A stretch of DNA of 64,000 nt from Xanthomonas translucens pv. cerealis. Its GTDB lineage: Bacteria > Pseudomonadota > Gammaproteobacteria > Xanthomonadales > Xanthomonadaceae. Location: positions 3,038,001 through 3,102,000 of the forward strand of contig NZ_CP038228.1 in assembly GCF_006838285.1 (NCBI RefSeq). The letters are read 5' to 3'. Numbering within the stretch: position 1 is the stretch's first letter; every line of letters starts with the position of its first letter. Positions 41,214-50,475 of the stretch are shown one piece after another. Under the pieces are notes generated by a model, which ran no database searches, was not told the origin of the DNA, and saw only the letters and a program-made list of their open reading frames with translations. The position numbers and the translations under genes are program-made.

Positions 41214-42337
41214 GCGTCGCTCCTGTGAAGCTGCGCCGGGACTCGGGACCGGGGAGCCGGAAAAAGCAGATGGACAGCGCGCGCCGCAAGACCGTCGGCC
41301 GCCGCGCTTTTGCCGTTGCTCTTGTCGTTGCTCTCACCCGGTCCCCGGTCCCCGGTCCCCGGTCCCGCCAATTTCTCAGCCACCCGCAACACCGCACTGC
41401 GCGCACGCGGATTGCCGGCCAGTTCGTCGGCATCGGCCTTGATCGCGCCGCCGTGCAGTTGCAGGATCGGCACGAACGGCTGCGCTTCGGGCAGGCGGCG
41501 GTTGCTCGGCGGGGCCTTGGCGTGGCGGTTCATGAATTGCTTGACGATGCGGTCTTCCAGCGAGTGGAAGCTGATCACCGCCAGGCGGCCGCCCGGCTTG
41601 AGCCTGGCCAGCGCCGCGTCCAGCCCGGCTTCGAGATCGGCCAGTTCGCGGTTGATGTGGATGCGGATCGCCTGGAAGCTGCGCGTGGCCGGATGGGTCT
41701 TGCTGTCGCCGCGCGGCATCACGCTGGCGATCAGCTCGGCCAGCTGCGCGGTACGGGTCAGCGGCTGCTCGGCGCGGCGCGCCACGATCGCGCGGGCGAT
41801 GCGCCGGCTCTGGCGTTCGTCGCCATAGGTCCACAGTACGTCGGCGATGGCGCGCTCGTCGGCGCGCGCCAGCCACTGCGCGGCGCTTTCGCCGGCGTCC
41901 GGATCCATGCGCATGTCCAGCGGGCCGTCCTTGCCGAACGAGAAACCGCGTTCGGCCACGTCCAGCTGCGGCGAGGACACGCCCAGGTCGAACAGCACCC
42001 CGTCCAGGTCGGCGGCGGCGTCCCACTGGCCCAGTTCGGCGAAGCTGCCGCGGCGGATGCGCACGCGCGCGTCGCTACCGAACGCATGTTCGGCTTCGGC
42101 GATCGCCTCGGGATCCTTGTCCATCAACAGCAGCCGGCCTCCTGGGCCGAGTTTGTGCAGCACCCCGCGCGCGTGTCCGCCACGCCCGAACGTGCCATCC
42201 AGATAGATTCCGTCTTCGATCACCTGCAGCCCGTCCATGACCTGCGCGAACAACACCGGCACATGCGCCGCCGGCGGTTGCGACACCGGAAGGTGACCGG
42301 TCTGCGCCTGTCCGCGCATCCGGACACCTCGGCTCAC
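41210..42337 (-). CDS. rsmH: 16S rRNA (cytosine(1402)-N4)-methyltransferase with repeat-derived tail
   Basis: SAM-dependent methylation of C1402 in the ribosomal P site, complementary to RsmI, whose gene lies 4 kb away. The 375-residue protein has [16 protein letters not shown] (SAM loop), [11 protein letters not shown] and [15 protein letters not shown]. Family sequence ends near residue 320 ([11 protein letters not shown]); the last 55 or so residues come from a heptad element ([11 protein letters not shown] ... [12 protein letters not shown]). Start overlaps the mraZ stop by 4 bp; ATG 42319 is also possible. Confidence 0.97.
   Translation of the reverse strand: MSRGVRMRGQAQTGHLPVSQPPAAHVPVLFAQVMDGLQVIEDGIYLDGTFGRGGHARGVLHKLGPGGRLLLMDKDPEAIAEAEHAFGSDARVRIRRGSFAELGQWDAAADLDGVLFDLGVSSPQLDVAERGFSFGKDGPLDMRMDPDAGESAAQWLARADERAIADVLWTYGDERQSRRIARAIVARRAEQPLTRTAQLAELIASVMPRGDSKTHPATRSFQAIRIHINRELADLEAGLDAALARLKPGGRLAVISFHSLEDRIVKQFMNRHAKAPPSNRRLPEAQPFVPILQLHGGAIKADADELAGNPRARSAVLRVAEKLAGPGTGDRGPGESNDKSNGKSAAADGLAARAVHLLFPAPRSRVPAQLHRSDA
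41237..41367. repeat. Heptanucleotide inverted-arm element in rsmH 3' end
   Basis: A short left arm (CGGGACTCGGGACCGGGG, 41237-41260) and a full right arm of GGTCCCC heptads (41337-41367) enclose about 75 bp. The element is translated as the RsmH tail. The left arm mixes GGGACTC and GGGACCG units, linking the two repeat subtypes. Confidence 0.85.
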
Positions 42338-42780
42338 AACTTCAGATCGAGCAATCCATCGCCCAGATCCTCATCAGACAACGTCTGCTGGATCAGTGCG
42401 CGATGAGCCTGCTCGCTCCATAGTTCGAACTTGTCGCCCATGCCCAACAGCACGGCGCGCTTTTCGATGCCCACCGCAGCGCGGTGGCTCGGCGGGATGG
42501 TGATGCGGCTGTTGGCGTCCAACTCCAGCGCAGCCGAGGAACCCACCAGCTTCTGCTGCAGGACCCGCACCACGCGCTGGGTGTTGGGCTTGGCCATGAC
42601 GTCGTCACGGACCCGCTCCCATTCCTTTTCCGCGTACAGCCACAGGCACCCGGCTTCGAACGGGTTGTAGGTCAGCACCAGCCGATTGCCGCTCGCACGC
42701 ACGACGAGGTCGCGGTACGCGGTGGGAACCGCCATACGCCCTTTGTCGTCCACTGTGATTGCGGTCTCGCCCTGAAACAC
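42334..42780 (-). CDS. mraZ: Transcriptional regulator MraZ
   Basis: AbrB-like DNA-binding protein that represses its own division cluster. The 148-residue protein carries the duplicated DXXXR motif: first DDKGRMAVP near residue 12, second [14 protein letters not shown] near residue 90. It is the first gene of the cluster, which runs uninterrupted to ftsA. Confidence 0.98.
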   Translation of the reverse strand: MFQGETAITVDDKGRMAVPTAYRDLVVRASGNRLVLTYNPFEAGCLWLYAEKEWERVRDDVMAKPNTQRVVRVLQQKLVGSSAALELDANSRITIPPSHRAAVGIEKRAVLLGMGDKFELWSEQAHRALIQQTLSDEDLGDGLLDLKL

Positions 42781-42841
42781 GACGCCTACACCTTTCCAAA
42801 TCCGCCTGGGCGGTCATTGAACCACGAAAAACCACAAAAAA

Positions 42842-42891
42842 CCCGGTTTCCCCTCGAGTACCCACCTTAGCAGCGCCCAAAAGGTTGTCAA
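42842..42891 (-). promoter_or_regulatory. mraZ promoter and candidate MraZ operator
   Basis: On the minus strand TTGACA (42886-42891), 16 bp, TAAGGT (42864-42869) forms the promoter. Just downstream are three G-triplet direct repeats at about 10-bp spacing (GTGGG, AGGGG, CGGGT; plus-strand C-runs at 42861-42863, 42850-42853 and 42842-42844). MraZ is known to bind tandem TGGGN boxes with this spacing, so autoregulation is likely. Confidence 0.6.
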
Positions 42892-42961
42892 CAACTTTGC
42901 GAGCGATAAATCGCTAGCCACATCAATGGCTTGCGCCATTCTTTAGAGACTTGTTCAAAGG

Positions 42962-42970
42962 TTATCCACA
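42962..42970 (+). promoter_or_regulatory. Consensus DnaA box
   Basis: TTATCCACA is a perfect match to the strong DnaA-box consensus. It lies about 70 bp upstream of the mraZ -35, in the 327-bp gap between mraZ and the divergent NRDE gene. One box is not an origin; it could let DnaA influence division-cluster transcription. The gap also holds an AGCGAT/ATCGCT hairpin at 42902-42915. Confidence 0.5.
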
Positions 42971-43107
42971 AGTTGCTGTTTCGTCTCATATTTTGAGATT
43001 GAGCGGAAATTCAGCCGCGTGCACAAGGCGTTAAGACAACGGCCAGCTGCCAGGCCCGCTCCGGACCGTCTCGCATGCCACTGCGCAAAGCCGCACAATC
43101 CCGGCCT

Positions 43108-43890
43108 ATGTGCCTGGCCGCCCTCGCCCTCCACTCGCACCCGCGCTGGCGCCTGTTGCTGGTCGGCAACCGCGACGAATTCCATGCCCGCCCGACCGCG
43201 CCGCTGCAGCGCTGGGCGGCGCCGGCGCAGCGGGTGCTGGCCGGGCGCGACCTGCGTTCCGGCGGCAGTTGGGTGGGCATGGACGATGCCGGCCGCTGCA
43301 TCGTGGTCACCAACGTGCGTGACCCACTGGCGTCGCTGTCCGGCGCCTCGCGCGGCGCCCTGGTCGCCGACTACCTGGCCGGCGCCGCGCCGGCTGCAGC
43401 CTTCACCGACGCTGTGGCGCTGCGCGCCGACGCCTATCCGCCGTTCAACCTGCTGCTGGCCGATACCGACGGCGCCGACTATCTCGGCAACCATCCGCCG
43501 GCCCGGCAGCGCCTGGCACCCGGCATCCACGGCATGTCCAATGGCGCGCTGGACGCGCCCTGGCCGAAAACCGTGCGCCTGTGCGCGGTGCTGGCCGGCT
43601 GGATCGCCGCCGGCGACGAGGACCTGGCCCCGCTATGGCGGGCGCTGGCCGACGAGACCATCGCCGCCGACGCGCAGCTGCCCGACACCGGCGTGGGCCT
43701 GGAGCTGGAGCGGCGCCTGTCGCCGGCCTTCATCCGCGGCCACGACTACGGCACCCGCGCCAGCACCATCGTCGCGGTGGACGGTGAGGGCCGCGGCTGG
43801 ATCCACGAGCGCCGCTTCGGCGCCGATGGGGTGTTCTTGGGGGAGACGCGGCTGGAGGGGGCTCGGGACCGGGGACTCGGGTTCCGGTAA
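43108..43890 (+). CDS. NRDE-domain (TANGO2-like) protein
   Basis: A 260-residue protein of the transport-and-Golgi-organisation-2 family. The N-terminal Cys of MCLAALALHSHPRW would be exposed after Met removal, and the signature LLVGNRDEFHARPT follows near residue 20. HGMSNGALDAPWPK and STIVAVD are further conserved segments. Members are linked to heme or metabolite handling, but the bacterial role is unsettled. I start at ATG 43108 rather than 43075 because the Cys-2 start is conserved. The last residues (ARDRGLGF) run into a partial heptad repeat. Confidence 0.88.
   Translation: MCLAALALHSHPRWRLLLVGNRDEFHARPTAPLQRWAAPAQRVLAGRDLRSGGSWVGMDDAGRCIVVTNVRDPLASLSGASRGALVADYLAGAAPAAAFTDAVALRADAYPPFNLLLADTDGADYLGNHPPARQRLAPGIHGMSNGALDAPWPKTVRLCAVLAGWIAAGDEDLAPLWRALADETIAADAQLPDTGVGLELERRLSPAFIRGHDYGTRASTIVAVDGEGRGWIHERRFGADGVFLGETRLEGARDRGLGFR
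43861..43887. repeat. Partial heptad-repeat arm at the NRDE gene 3' end
   Basis: CTCGGGACCGGGGACTCGGG is a single arm with mixed GGGACCG and GGGACTC units, translated as the last residues of the NRDE protein. No full inverse arm follows, only scattered CCCC. The rest of the 43891-44166 gap holds a REP palindrome near 44028-44052 (GTCGGGACTGAAGTTCCTCC) and no gene. Confidence 0.7.
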
Positions 43891-44166
43891 GAGCGCAAGC
43901 AACAGCGAAGCATCCCAGCTTTTTCTGTCCCCATGATCCCCGAACTACAGCGCACAGCGGAATCGGCAAAGCGCCGCATGCGGCATCCGCGCAAGCAACG
44001 CCAATTGGCGAACCAGCCTCCTACAGTCGGGACTGAAGTTCCTCCCACAACAGCCGAGCCAGAGTGGCGGCCATATCAATTGAGAGCGCGGTGGCAGTAG
44101 CAGGCCCACGACACAGCTAGCGCCAGCAGCAACGCACATGCCGGCACCCTGGGAAAAAGCCCACAC

Positions 44167-44302
44167 ACCACATCTGGAGCAAAGTCCCCGTTAGTAAAGG
44201 GGGCGCGGCGAAGCCGCGGGGATTTGGGGGCAAAGAGCCCGGGGTCCAAACTTTATGCTGCGCAAAAGTTTGGGGCTTTTTTAGCGCGACGCGCAAAAAA
44301 AA
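44167..44302 (-). repeat. Dispersed 3'-end element, copy B (after rnpB)
   Basis: Counterpart of 20249-20390. Read on the minus strand it contains GCCCCAAACTTTTGCGCAGC, then CCAAATCCCCGCGGCTTCGC and CCCCCTTTACTAACGGGG, with a hairpin AAACTTTTGC/ATAAAGTTT. It begins at the T-run that ends rnpB. Copies A and B differ at many positions but keep order and spacing. Confidence 0.7.
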
Positions 44303-44752
44303 GCGGCGGAGCCGGCCGATAAGCCGGGTTCTGTCGTGGACAGTCATTCTTCTAGGCGCCGCGTCACCGCTGCGCTCGAGCAACCTACCCGGACCCGACG
44401 CGGGCAGCGCCATGAGGTCCCTATTTGGTCTTGCTCCAGGTGGGGTTTGCCGTACCGGTCCGTTACCGGACTCGCGGTGCGCTCTTACCGCACCATTTCA
44501 CCCTTACCGGTCCCTCGCCACCCCCTGCCGTTTCCGGACCGCACTTGGTCGATGCGTCGCATTGACGGTGCAGCCGCATGGCGGCAGAGGGGTGACGAGG
44601 GACTTAGGCGGTATCTTTCTGTTGCACTTTCCGTCGGCTCGCGCCGCCCAGGCGTTACCTGGCACCTTGCCCTATGGAGCCCGGACTTTCCTCGGCACCC
44701 CGCCGCACCGAAATGCACCGGGATGACGCGACTGTCTGGCCGACTCCGCCGC
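44303..44752 (-). ncRNA. rnpB: RNase P RNA (bacterial class A)
   Basis: Catalytic RNA that matures tRNA 5' ends. On the minus strand the 5' end GCGGCGGAGTCGGCC pairs with the 3' end GGCCGGCTCCGCCGC (helix P1). Conserved blocks are GAGGAAAGTCCGGGCTCC near the 5' side, ACAGAAAGATACCGCC in the middle, GGTAAGGGTGAAA, and AGAACCCGGCTTATCGG near the 3' end. A run of eight T follows at 44302-44295. Ends are judged by eye to within a few bases. An IS5-family element lies 37 bp upstream of the 5' end. Confidence 0.96.
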
Positions 44753-44789
44753 GCGCATTGTCGCACGTACGCTAGGCAACATGTTCCTA

Positions 44790-45646
44790 GAGCGTGTTAT
44801 GAACTTTTCGGGGATGCAGCTATCGTAGATGGATGCAGAGCAAACGCCCATATCCGACCGATATTTCCGACGAAGAGTGGGCGTTCGCGGCGCCTTACCT
44901 GAGCCTGATGACAGAGCAAGCTCCGCAGCGCAAGTACGCGTTGCGGGCGATGTTCAATGCGCTGCGTTGGATGGCGCGTGCTGGAGCGCCGTGGCGCCTG
45001 CTACCCAACGACTTCCCGCCATGGGAAGCGGTTTACCAGCAGACGCAGCGCTGGCTGCAGGCGGGCTGCTTTGAAGCCATGGTCAGCGATCTGCGTTCCG
45101 TCCTACGTGTCGCCCAGGGGAAGCAAGGCCAACCCAGCGCAATCATCCTGGACGGGCGGACACTGCAATCCACCTGTGAGAGCGGCCCGCGCGCCGGTTA
45201 CGACGGCTATAAGCGGAAGAAAGGCAGCAAGGTGCACATGGCGGTCGACACGCTCGGACATTTGCTTGCAGTGCAAGTCACGCCAGCCAACGAACAAGAG
45301 CGCGCTCAAGTGCGCTCACTGGCGCAGGAGGTGCAACACGTCACAGGTGACACCGTAACGGTGGCATTCGTGGATCAAGGCTACACCGGCCAGGAGCCGG
45401 CGCAAGCGGCTCAGGAAGAAGGAATCGAATTGCACGTGGTGAAACTTCCCGAAGCCAAGAAAGGGTTCGTGTTGCTTCCTCGGCGCTGGGTCGTCGAACG
45501 TAGCTTTGGCTGGGTCAATCGATTCCGTCGGCTTGCACGCGACTACGAGCGCTTGCCGGAAACCCTGGCTGGCCTGCATTTCGTCGTCTTCACGGTCCTC
45601 ATGCTCAGCAACGCTGCCGCCATCCTCCAAAGTTCATAACACGCTC
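44790..45646 (+). mobile_element. IS5-family insertion sequence, complete
   Basis: An 857-bp element with near-terminal inverted repeats GAGCGTGTTATGAACTTT (from 44790) and AAAGTTCATAACACGCTC (to 45646), and TA on both sides (44788-44789, 45647-45648) as a probable 2-bp target duplication, as seen in IS427-like members. It holds one transposase gene. It sits between rnpB (37 bp away) and rsmI. It appears intact and possibly active. Confidence 0.92.
44833..45639 (+). CDS. IS5-family transposase
   Basis: A 268-residue DDE transposase: N-terminal DUF4096-like DNA-binding region (ISDEEWAFAAPYLSL, WRLLPNDFPPWEAVY), first Asp in AIILDGRTLQS, second in VAFVDQGYTGQ, and the YREK-like C-terminal Glu in VVERSFGWVNRFRRLARDYE. 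It is a single uninterrupted frame filling the element. The stop lies just before the right inverted repeat. Confidence 0.95.
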   Translation: MQSKRPYPTDISDEEWAFAAPYLSLMTEQAPQRKYALRAMFNALRWMARAGAPWRLLPNDFPPWEAVYQQTQRWLQAGCFEAMVSDLRSVLRVAQGKQGQPSAIILDGRTLQSTCESGPRAGYDGYKRKKGSKVHMAVDTLGHLLAVQVTPANEQERAQVRSLAQEVQHVTGDTVTVAFVDQGYTGQEPAQAAQEEGIELHVVKLPEAKKGFVLLPRRWVVERSFGWVNRFRRLARDYERLPETLAGLHFVVFTVLMLSNAAAILQSS

Positions 45647-45685
45647 TAATGCCAGCACTCAAGGCAGCGCGGCACTGGCGATGCC

Positions 45686-46510
45686 TCAGCCCCCATACAA
45701 CGCCTTGCGCGGCGCCCCGGTGATCTCCGCGGCCAGCTTGGCGGCGGTGGACGGCGGCAGGTGCGCGCTGAGCGTGGTGTAGACGCGGCGGCCCTCGGCC
45801 AGTTGCGCGTCGGCATCGTCGCCGGCGCCCTGCACGATCAGCACGAACTCGCCCTTGCGCTGGTTGGCGTCGGCCTCCACCCGCGCCTGCAGCGCGGCCA
45901 GGCTGCCGTCGAGCACGGTCTCGAACAGCTTGGTCAGCTCGCGCGCCAGCACCGCCGGGCGCGCGTCGCCGAACGCGGCGCGGCAGTCGGCCAGGGACTC
46001 GACGATGCGGTGCGCCGATTCATAGAAAACCAAAGTGCGCGGCTCGCCGGCCAGCCGCGCCAGGCGCTCGCGGCGGCCGGAGGCCTTGGCCGGCAAGAAG
46101 CCCTCGAAGCTGAAACGGTCGCTGGGCAGGCCGGCCACGCTGAGCGCGGCGATCGCCGCGCATGCGCCAGGCACCGGGCTGACCCGCACTCCGGCCTCGC
46201 GTGCGGCGCGTACCAGCCGGTAGCCGGGGTCGCTGACCAGCGGGGTGCCGGCGTCGCTGATCAGGGCCAGCGACTCGCCGCCGAGCAGGCGCGCGACGAT
46301 GCGCTGCGCCAGCGCGTCCTCGTTGTGCTCGTGCAGCGCGAGCAGCGGCCTGTCGATGCCGAAATGCGCCAGCAGCTGGCCGCTGCGGCGGGTGTCCTCG
46401 GCGCAGATCGCGGCGACCGCGCGCAGCACCTCCTGCGCGCGCGGCGTCAGGTCGGCGAGATTGCCGATCGGCGTGGCGACGACATGCAGGGTTCCAGGCT
46501 GGGCGCTCAT
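45686..46510 (-). CDS. rsmI: 16S rRNA (cytidine(1402)-2'-O)-methyltransferase
   Basis: Ribose methylation at C1402, partner modification to RsmH. The 274-residue tetrapyrrole-methylase-fold protein has VVATPIGNLADLTPRA at the N terminus, the AEDTRRSGQLL motif, LISDAGTPLVSDPG and the PGACAAIAALSVAGL loop. It is divergent from the lpoA-like gene with 81 bp between starts, the usual rsmI-lpoA-yraN arrangement. The IS element lies just beyond its stop. Confidence 0.97.
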   Translation of the reverse strand: MSAQPGTLHVVATPIGNLADLTPRAQEVLRAVAAICAEDTRRSGQLLAHFGIDRPLLALHEHNEDALAQRIVARLLGGESLALISDAGTPLVSDPGYRLVRAAREAGVRVSPVPGACAAIAALSVAGLPSDRFSFEGFLPAKASGRRERLARLAGEPRTLVFYESAHRIVESLADCRAAFGDARPAVLARELTKLFETVLDGSLAALQARVEADANQRKGEFVLIVQGAGDDADAQLAEGRRVYTTLSAHLPPSTAAKLAAEITGAPRKALYGG

Positions 46511-46591
46511 CTACGGCTTTCCATGGTCAAGGGTAGAATCGTAGCGGTTTTCCCCGGCGCGCCCCGGCGTGCCCAGCCGAATGGACCAGAA

Positions 46592-48319
46592 ATGAACAAG
46601 CGATTCGCAAGGATTTCCGCCCTGTCGCTGCTGGCGCTGCTGTTCGCCGGTTGCGCCACCACCAGCGTGACGCAGAGCGCGTCGTCGCCGGCCCAGTCCG
46701 CGGCGCTGATGCTGCTGGAGCGGGGCCAGCCACGGGAAGCGGCGCTGCAGTTGGAGGCGCAGGCCGCCGCCGCCGCCGGCAGCGAGCGCAACCAGTTGCT
46801 GGCCGATGCCGCCTTCGCCTGGTACGAGAGCGGCGACGCCGCGCGCGCGCGCAGCCTGGCCGCGCAGGTGCAGCCGCGCCAGCTGTCGGGCCTGAGCAAG
46901 GTGCGGCTGGCCCTGGTCAACGCCGAACTGGCCCTGGTCGACCGCCAGCCGGCGCAGGCGCTGCAGGCGCTGGGCAGCGATCCGCAGGCGGTGCCGCAGA
47001 ACCTGCGCGCGCGATGGCACCTGGCCCGCGCGCAGGCGCTGGAAGGCACCGGCGACGCCACCGCGGCACTGGACGAACGCGCCCGCGCCGACATCGGCCT
47101 GACCGGCCAGGCGCGCAGCGACAACCAGCGCGCCATCGTGCGCCAGCTGGCGGCGTTGGACGACGCCACCCTGAAGGCGCGCGCCGCCGCGCTGCCGGCC
47201 GGCGACCCGCTGTACAACTTCGCCGGGCGCGCGCTGATCAGCCGCGGCCTGGCGCTGCCGCGCCCGTTCGACCGCGGCGAGCAGTGGGGCTTGGACACCA
47301 GCAAGCGCCCCCCCGCCGAGCGCGACGGCTACCGTCCGCCGGCCAAGCTGGCGGTGCTGCTGCCACTGAGCGGCACCCTGGCCAACGTTGCCGCGCCGGT
47401 GCGCGACGGCCTGCTGGCCGGCTACTACGGCGAGACCCGGCGCCGTCCGGAGATCGATTTCATCGACACCACCGGCACCGCGGCCGGCGCGCTGGCCGCC
47501 TACCAGAAGGCGATTGACGGCGGCGCCGACTTCGTGGTGGGCCCGCTCGGCCGCGACGAGGTCAGCGCGCTGTTCGCGCGCGACGCGCTGCCGGTGCCGC
47601 TGCTGGCGCTCAATCGCGGCACCAGCACGCCGCCGGCCGGCAGCGCCGGCTTCTCGCTGGCACCGGAAGACGACGGCATCGCCGCCGCCGAGTATCTGCT
47701 GGCGCAAGAGCGCCGCAACGCGCTGGTGATCGGCAGCAACGACGACAACGGCCGCCGCGCGGTGGCCGCGTTCCGCGAGCGCTTCGTCGAGCGCGGCGGC
47801 AAGGTCGCCGCCAGCGTCAGCGTGGCCGAAGTGCCGGGCGATGTCGGCGCGCAGCTGCGCAGCGCCAGCGCCGCCGATGCGGTGTTCCTGGCGGTGAAGG
47901 GCAGCACCGCGCGCGCGCTGGCGCCGCAGCTGGCACTGGCCGGTTTCGCCGGCAAGAGCCGGGTGGCGACCTCGCAGCTGGTGCTGGGCACCGGCAAGCC
48001 CGAGGACGACCTGGCGCTGGACGGCATCGCCTACCCGAGCGAACTGTGGAACGTGCGCGGCGTTGGCGGCCTGCCGGCGGCGAGCAGCGTCGCCGAGACC
48101 CTGCCGACTGCGCGCGGCCCGGCCGCACGCCTGTTCGCGTTCGGCTACGACGCCTGGCAGATCAGCGCCTACCTGGAGAAGCTCGCCACCGGCGCCGAAG
48201 CCAACCTGCGCGGCGCCACCGGCGTGCTGCACCTGGACGGCGTCGGCAACATCCTGCGCACCCCGGCCTGGTCCACCTTCAGCGGCGGGCGCGCGACGCC
48301 GCTGCCCGATGGGCGTTGA
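46592..48319 (+). CDS. lpoA: LpoA-like penicillin-binding-protein activator lipoprotein
   Basis: A 575-residue outer-membrane lipoprotein. Signal peptide with lipobox LLFAGCATT (Cys about residue 20), an N-terminal helical TPR-like region (residues about 35-220), and a C-terminal periplasmic-binding-like domain (about 245-570: [44 protein letters not shown]). In enterics LpoA stimulates PBP1A from the outer membrane. It overlaps yraN by 11 bp, so the two are probably co-expressed. Confidence 0.93.
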   Translation: MNKRFARISALSLLALLFAGCATTSVTQSASSPAQSAALMLLERGQPREAALQLEAQAAAAAGSERNQLLADAAFAWYESGDAARARSLAAQVQPRQLSGLSKVRLALVNAELALVDRQPAQALQALGSDPQAVPQNLRARWHLARAQALEGTGDATAALDERARADIGLTGQARSDNQRAIVRQLAALDDATLKARAAALPAGDPLYNFAGRALISRGLALPRPFDRGEQWGLDTSKRPPAERDGYRPPAKLAVLLPLSGTLANVAAPVRDGLLAGYYGETRRRPEIDFIDTTGTAAGALAAYQKAIDGGADFVVGPLGRDEVSALFARDALPVPLLALNRGTSTPPAGSAGFSLAPEDDGIAAAEYLLAQERRNALVIGSNDDNGRRAVAAFRERFVERGGKVAASVSVAEVPGDVGAQLRSASAADAVFLAVKGSTARALAPQLALAGFAGKSRVATSQLVLGTGKPEDDLALDGIAYPSELWNVRGVGGLPAASSVAETLPTARGPAARLFAFGYDAWQISAYLEKLATGAEANLRGATGVLHLDGVGNILRTPAWSTFSGGRATPLPDGR

Positions 48320-48677
48320 CCGCCGGCAACGCGGCAACGACGTGGAAGCGGCGGCGCGCGTCGAACTGGAGCGCGCCGGCCTGAAACTGATCGCGGCCAA
48401 CGTGACCTACCGCGGCGGCGAACTGGACCTGGTGATGCAGCAGGCGCAATGCCTGGTATTCGTCGAGGTGCGCTACCGGCGCAACGACGCGTTCGGCGGC
48501 GCCGCCGCCTCGGTCGACCGGCGCAAGCGCCGTCGGCTGCTGCTGGCCGCGCAACTGTTTCTGGCCGCGCATCCGCATTACACGAACTGGCCGTGCCGTT
48601 TCGACGTGGTCGAGGCCGAAGGCGAACCGCCACGGCTGACCTGGCTGCGCGATGCGTTTCGCGCCGACGACTGCTGA
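48309..48677 (+). CDS. yraN: YraN family (UPF0102) endonuclease-like protein
   Basis: A 122-residue UPF0102 protein with the restriction-endonuclease-like fold: [16 protein letters not shown], the acidic site [11 protein letters not shown] and [16 protein letters not shown]. Cellular role is not settled; a DNA repair or recombination function is suggested by the fold. It starts inside the last codons of the lpoA-like gene. Bases 48678-48896 downstream show no convincing gene. Confidence 0.93.
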   Translation: MGVDRRQRGNDVEAAARVELERAGLKLIAANVTYRGGELDLVMQQAQCLVFVEVRYRRNDAFGGAAASVDRRKRRRLLLAAQLFLAAHPHYTNWPCRFDVVEAEGEPPRLTWLRDAFRADDC

Positions 48678-48896
48678 CGTGCCTAGCGCGTGCCACCCAT
48701 TCCCGAGCAGGTCGCGCCGCGCTCGCGGGTGCTCGGGGCAAGTGCGTGTCTGGCCGTTCGCCAACGGCTTTTTCGGCGCGCGCGGCATGGTCACGCTGTG
48801 GTCCGAATTGCGCCGGGTGTGGCTGCCGCCGGCATTGGCGGTCGGCACCTGGAAACTACTGCAAGCGCCGCCCTCTTCCGCTTCGCGATCCCAGCC

Positions 48897-50282
48897 ATGA
48901 CCACACCACTGCCTGCCACCTTGACCGACACTCTCGCCGCACTGCTGGGTGCTGAGGGCTGGCGCACCGACGACACCAGCCGCCGCAGCTACGGCGAAGA
49001 CGACTCGCGGCGCTGGGCGCTGGCCGACGCGGTGGCGCTGCCGCAGACCCGCGCACAGGTGCAGGCGATCGTGCGCGCCTGCCGCGCGCACCGCGTGCCG
49101 ATCGTCGCGCGCGGCGCCGGCACCGGCACCGCCGGCGCCGCGGTGCCGTTCGGCGGCGGCGTGGTGCTGTCGTTCGCGCGCATGAACCGCATCCTGCAGC
49201 TGCGCCCGCAGGACCGCTGCGCGGTGGTCGAGCCGGGCGTGCTCAACGGCGACCTGCAACAGGCGCTGGCGCCGCACGGCCTGTTCTGGCCGCCGGATCC
49301 GTCCAGCGCCGAGATCTGCAGCGTCGGCGGCAACCTGGCGACCAATGCCGGCGGCCCGCGCGCGGTGAAGTACGGCGCCACCCGCGACAACGTGCTCGGC
49401 GTGGTCGCGGTGACCGGCGCCGGCGAACTGATCCGCTGCGGCGGCGCCTACACCAAGGACGCCACCGGCTACGACTTGACCCACCTGCTGGTCGGCAGCG
49501 AAGGCACCCTGGCACTGATCGTGGAAGCGACGCTGAAACTGTCGCCGCGGCCGCTGGCGCAGGCCGGGCTGCGCGCGTTCTACCGCGATGCCGGCAGCGC
49601 TGCGGCGGCGGTGTCGCGGCTGATGGCGCAGCCGACCACGCCGGCGATGCTGGAATTCATGGACCGCAGTGCAATCGCACTGCTGCGCCGCAACGGCAGC
49701 GACATGCCCGAGGCCGGCGCGATGCTGCTGATCGAGGCCGACGGCGACCACGACACCCTGCCCTACGCACTGCAGGCGCTGGGCGCGGCGGCCGACGGCG
49801 AGGGGCTGCTGTCGCTGGACGTGGCCACCGACGGCGCCGCCCGCGACCGGCTGTGGGCCGCGCGCCGCGCGCTGTCGCCGGCGCTGCGCACGATCAAGCC
49901 GGGCAAGATCAACGAAGACGTGGTGGTGCCGGTGTCGTGCATCCCCGAGCTGGTCGCCGGGGTGGAAGCGCTGGCGGCGGAATTCGACTTGCCGATCGTC
50001 GCTTTCGGCCATGCCGGCAACGGCAACCTGCACGTCAACATCATGTACGCGCCCGACGATGCCGCTGAGACCGCGCGTGCGCACGCCGCGTTGCCGCGCC
50101 TGTTCGCGCTGGTGCTGGCGCTGGAAGGCACGCTGTCGGGCGAACACGGCATCGGCGTGGCCAAACGCGACTACATGGCGCAGGCCTTCGACGCGGCCAC
50201 GCTGGATGCGATGCGCGCGGTGAAGCGCGCGCTGGATCCGGACGGCATCCTCAACCCGGGCAAGGTGTTGCCGGAGGCGTGA
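48897..50282 (+). CDS. FAD-binding oxidase (glycolate oxidase GlcD / D-lactate dehydrogenase type)
   Basis: A 461-residue FAD_binding_4 plus FAD-oxidase_C protein. The PP-loop VPIVARGAGTGTAGAAVP and SVGGNLATNAGG bind FAD. The C-terminal catalytic half has the FGHAGNGNLHVNI His motif and ends with EHGIGVAKRDYM and DPDGILNPGKVLP. It oxidises a 2-hydroxy acid such as D-lactate or glycolate; sequence alone does not separate these. ATG 48897 gives a natural start. Confidence 0.93.
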   Translation: MTTPLPATLTDTLAALLGAEGWRTDDTSRRSYGEDDSRRWALADAVALPQTRAQVQAIVRACRAHRVPIVARGAGTGTAGAAVPFGGGVVLSFARMNRILQLRPQDRCAVVEPGVLNGDLQQALAPHGLFWPPDPSSAEICSVGGNLATNAGGPRAVKYGATRDNVLGVVAVTGAGELIRCGGAYTKDATGYDLTHLLVGSEGTLALIVEATLKLSPRPLAQAGLRAFYRDAGSAAAAVSRLMAQPTTPAMLEFMDRSAIALLRRNGSDMPEAGAMLLIEADGDHDTLPYALQALGAAADGEGLLSLDVATDGAARDRLWAARRALSPALRTIKPGKINEDVVVPVSCIPELVAGVEALAAEFDLPIVAFGHAGNGNLHVNIMYAPDDAAETARAHAALPRLFALVLALEGTLSGEHGIGVAKRDYMAQAFDAATLDAMRAVKRALDPDGILNPGKVLPEA

Positions 50283-50284
50283 AC

Positions 50285-50320
50285 GGGACTCGGGACTCGG
50301 GACTCGGGACTCGGGACTCG
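50285..50320. repeat. Tandem heptad CGGGACT x5
   Basis: Five perfect copies of the 7-bp unit CGGGACT directly follow the FAD-oxidase stop. It is the GGGACTC subtype of the heptad family, with no inverse arm nearby. G3 runs separated by 4 nt could form a G-quadruplex, and perfect tandem copies suggest strain-to-strain copy-number variation. Confidence 0.9.
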
Positions 50321-50362
50321 CAAGAATCGGCCTGATGCCGCGCGCACGCAACCGGCGACCGC

Positions 50363-50475
50363 TTGTTGTAGAGCGGCTTCAGCCGCGACGAACGCAGTGG
50401 AAACGGCTGACGACGTGGGAATCCGGGGCTGAAGCCCCTCCTACAGTGTACTGGCCAGCTTGCAGGAGCGATTCA
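50363..50475. repeat. REP-type palindromes
   Basis: TGTAGAGCGGCTTCAGCCGC (from 50366) and GGGGCTGAAGCCCCTCCTAC (from 50425) face each other, followed by GCAGGAGCGATTCAGGCGCT. They fill the gap between the convergent FAD oxidase and kdpE. Same family as 10290-10515. Confidence 0.8.

Noticed and set aside
42902..42970. Replication origin near mraZ
   Set aside because: Only one DnaA box, no AT-rich unwinding element, and no dnaA/dnaN genes nearby.
48652..48900. Small open frame between yraN and the FAD oxidase
   Set aside because: It overlaps both neighbours, has no ribosome-binding site and no recognisable sequence.
50285..50320. Possible CRISPR-like repeats in the heptad arrays
   Set aside because: Units are 7 bp, directly adjacent and without spacers; no cas genes are present.
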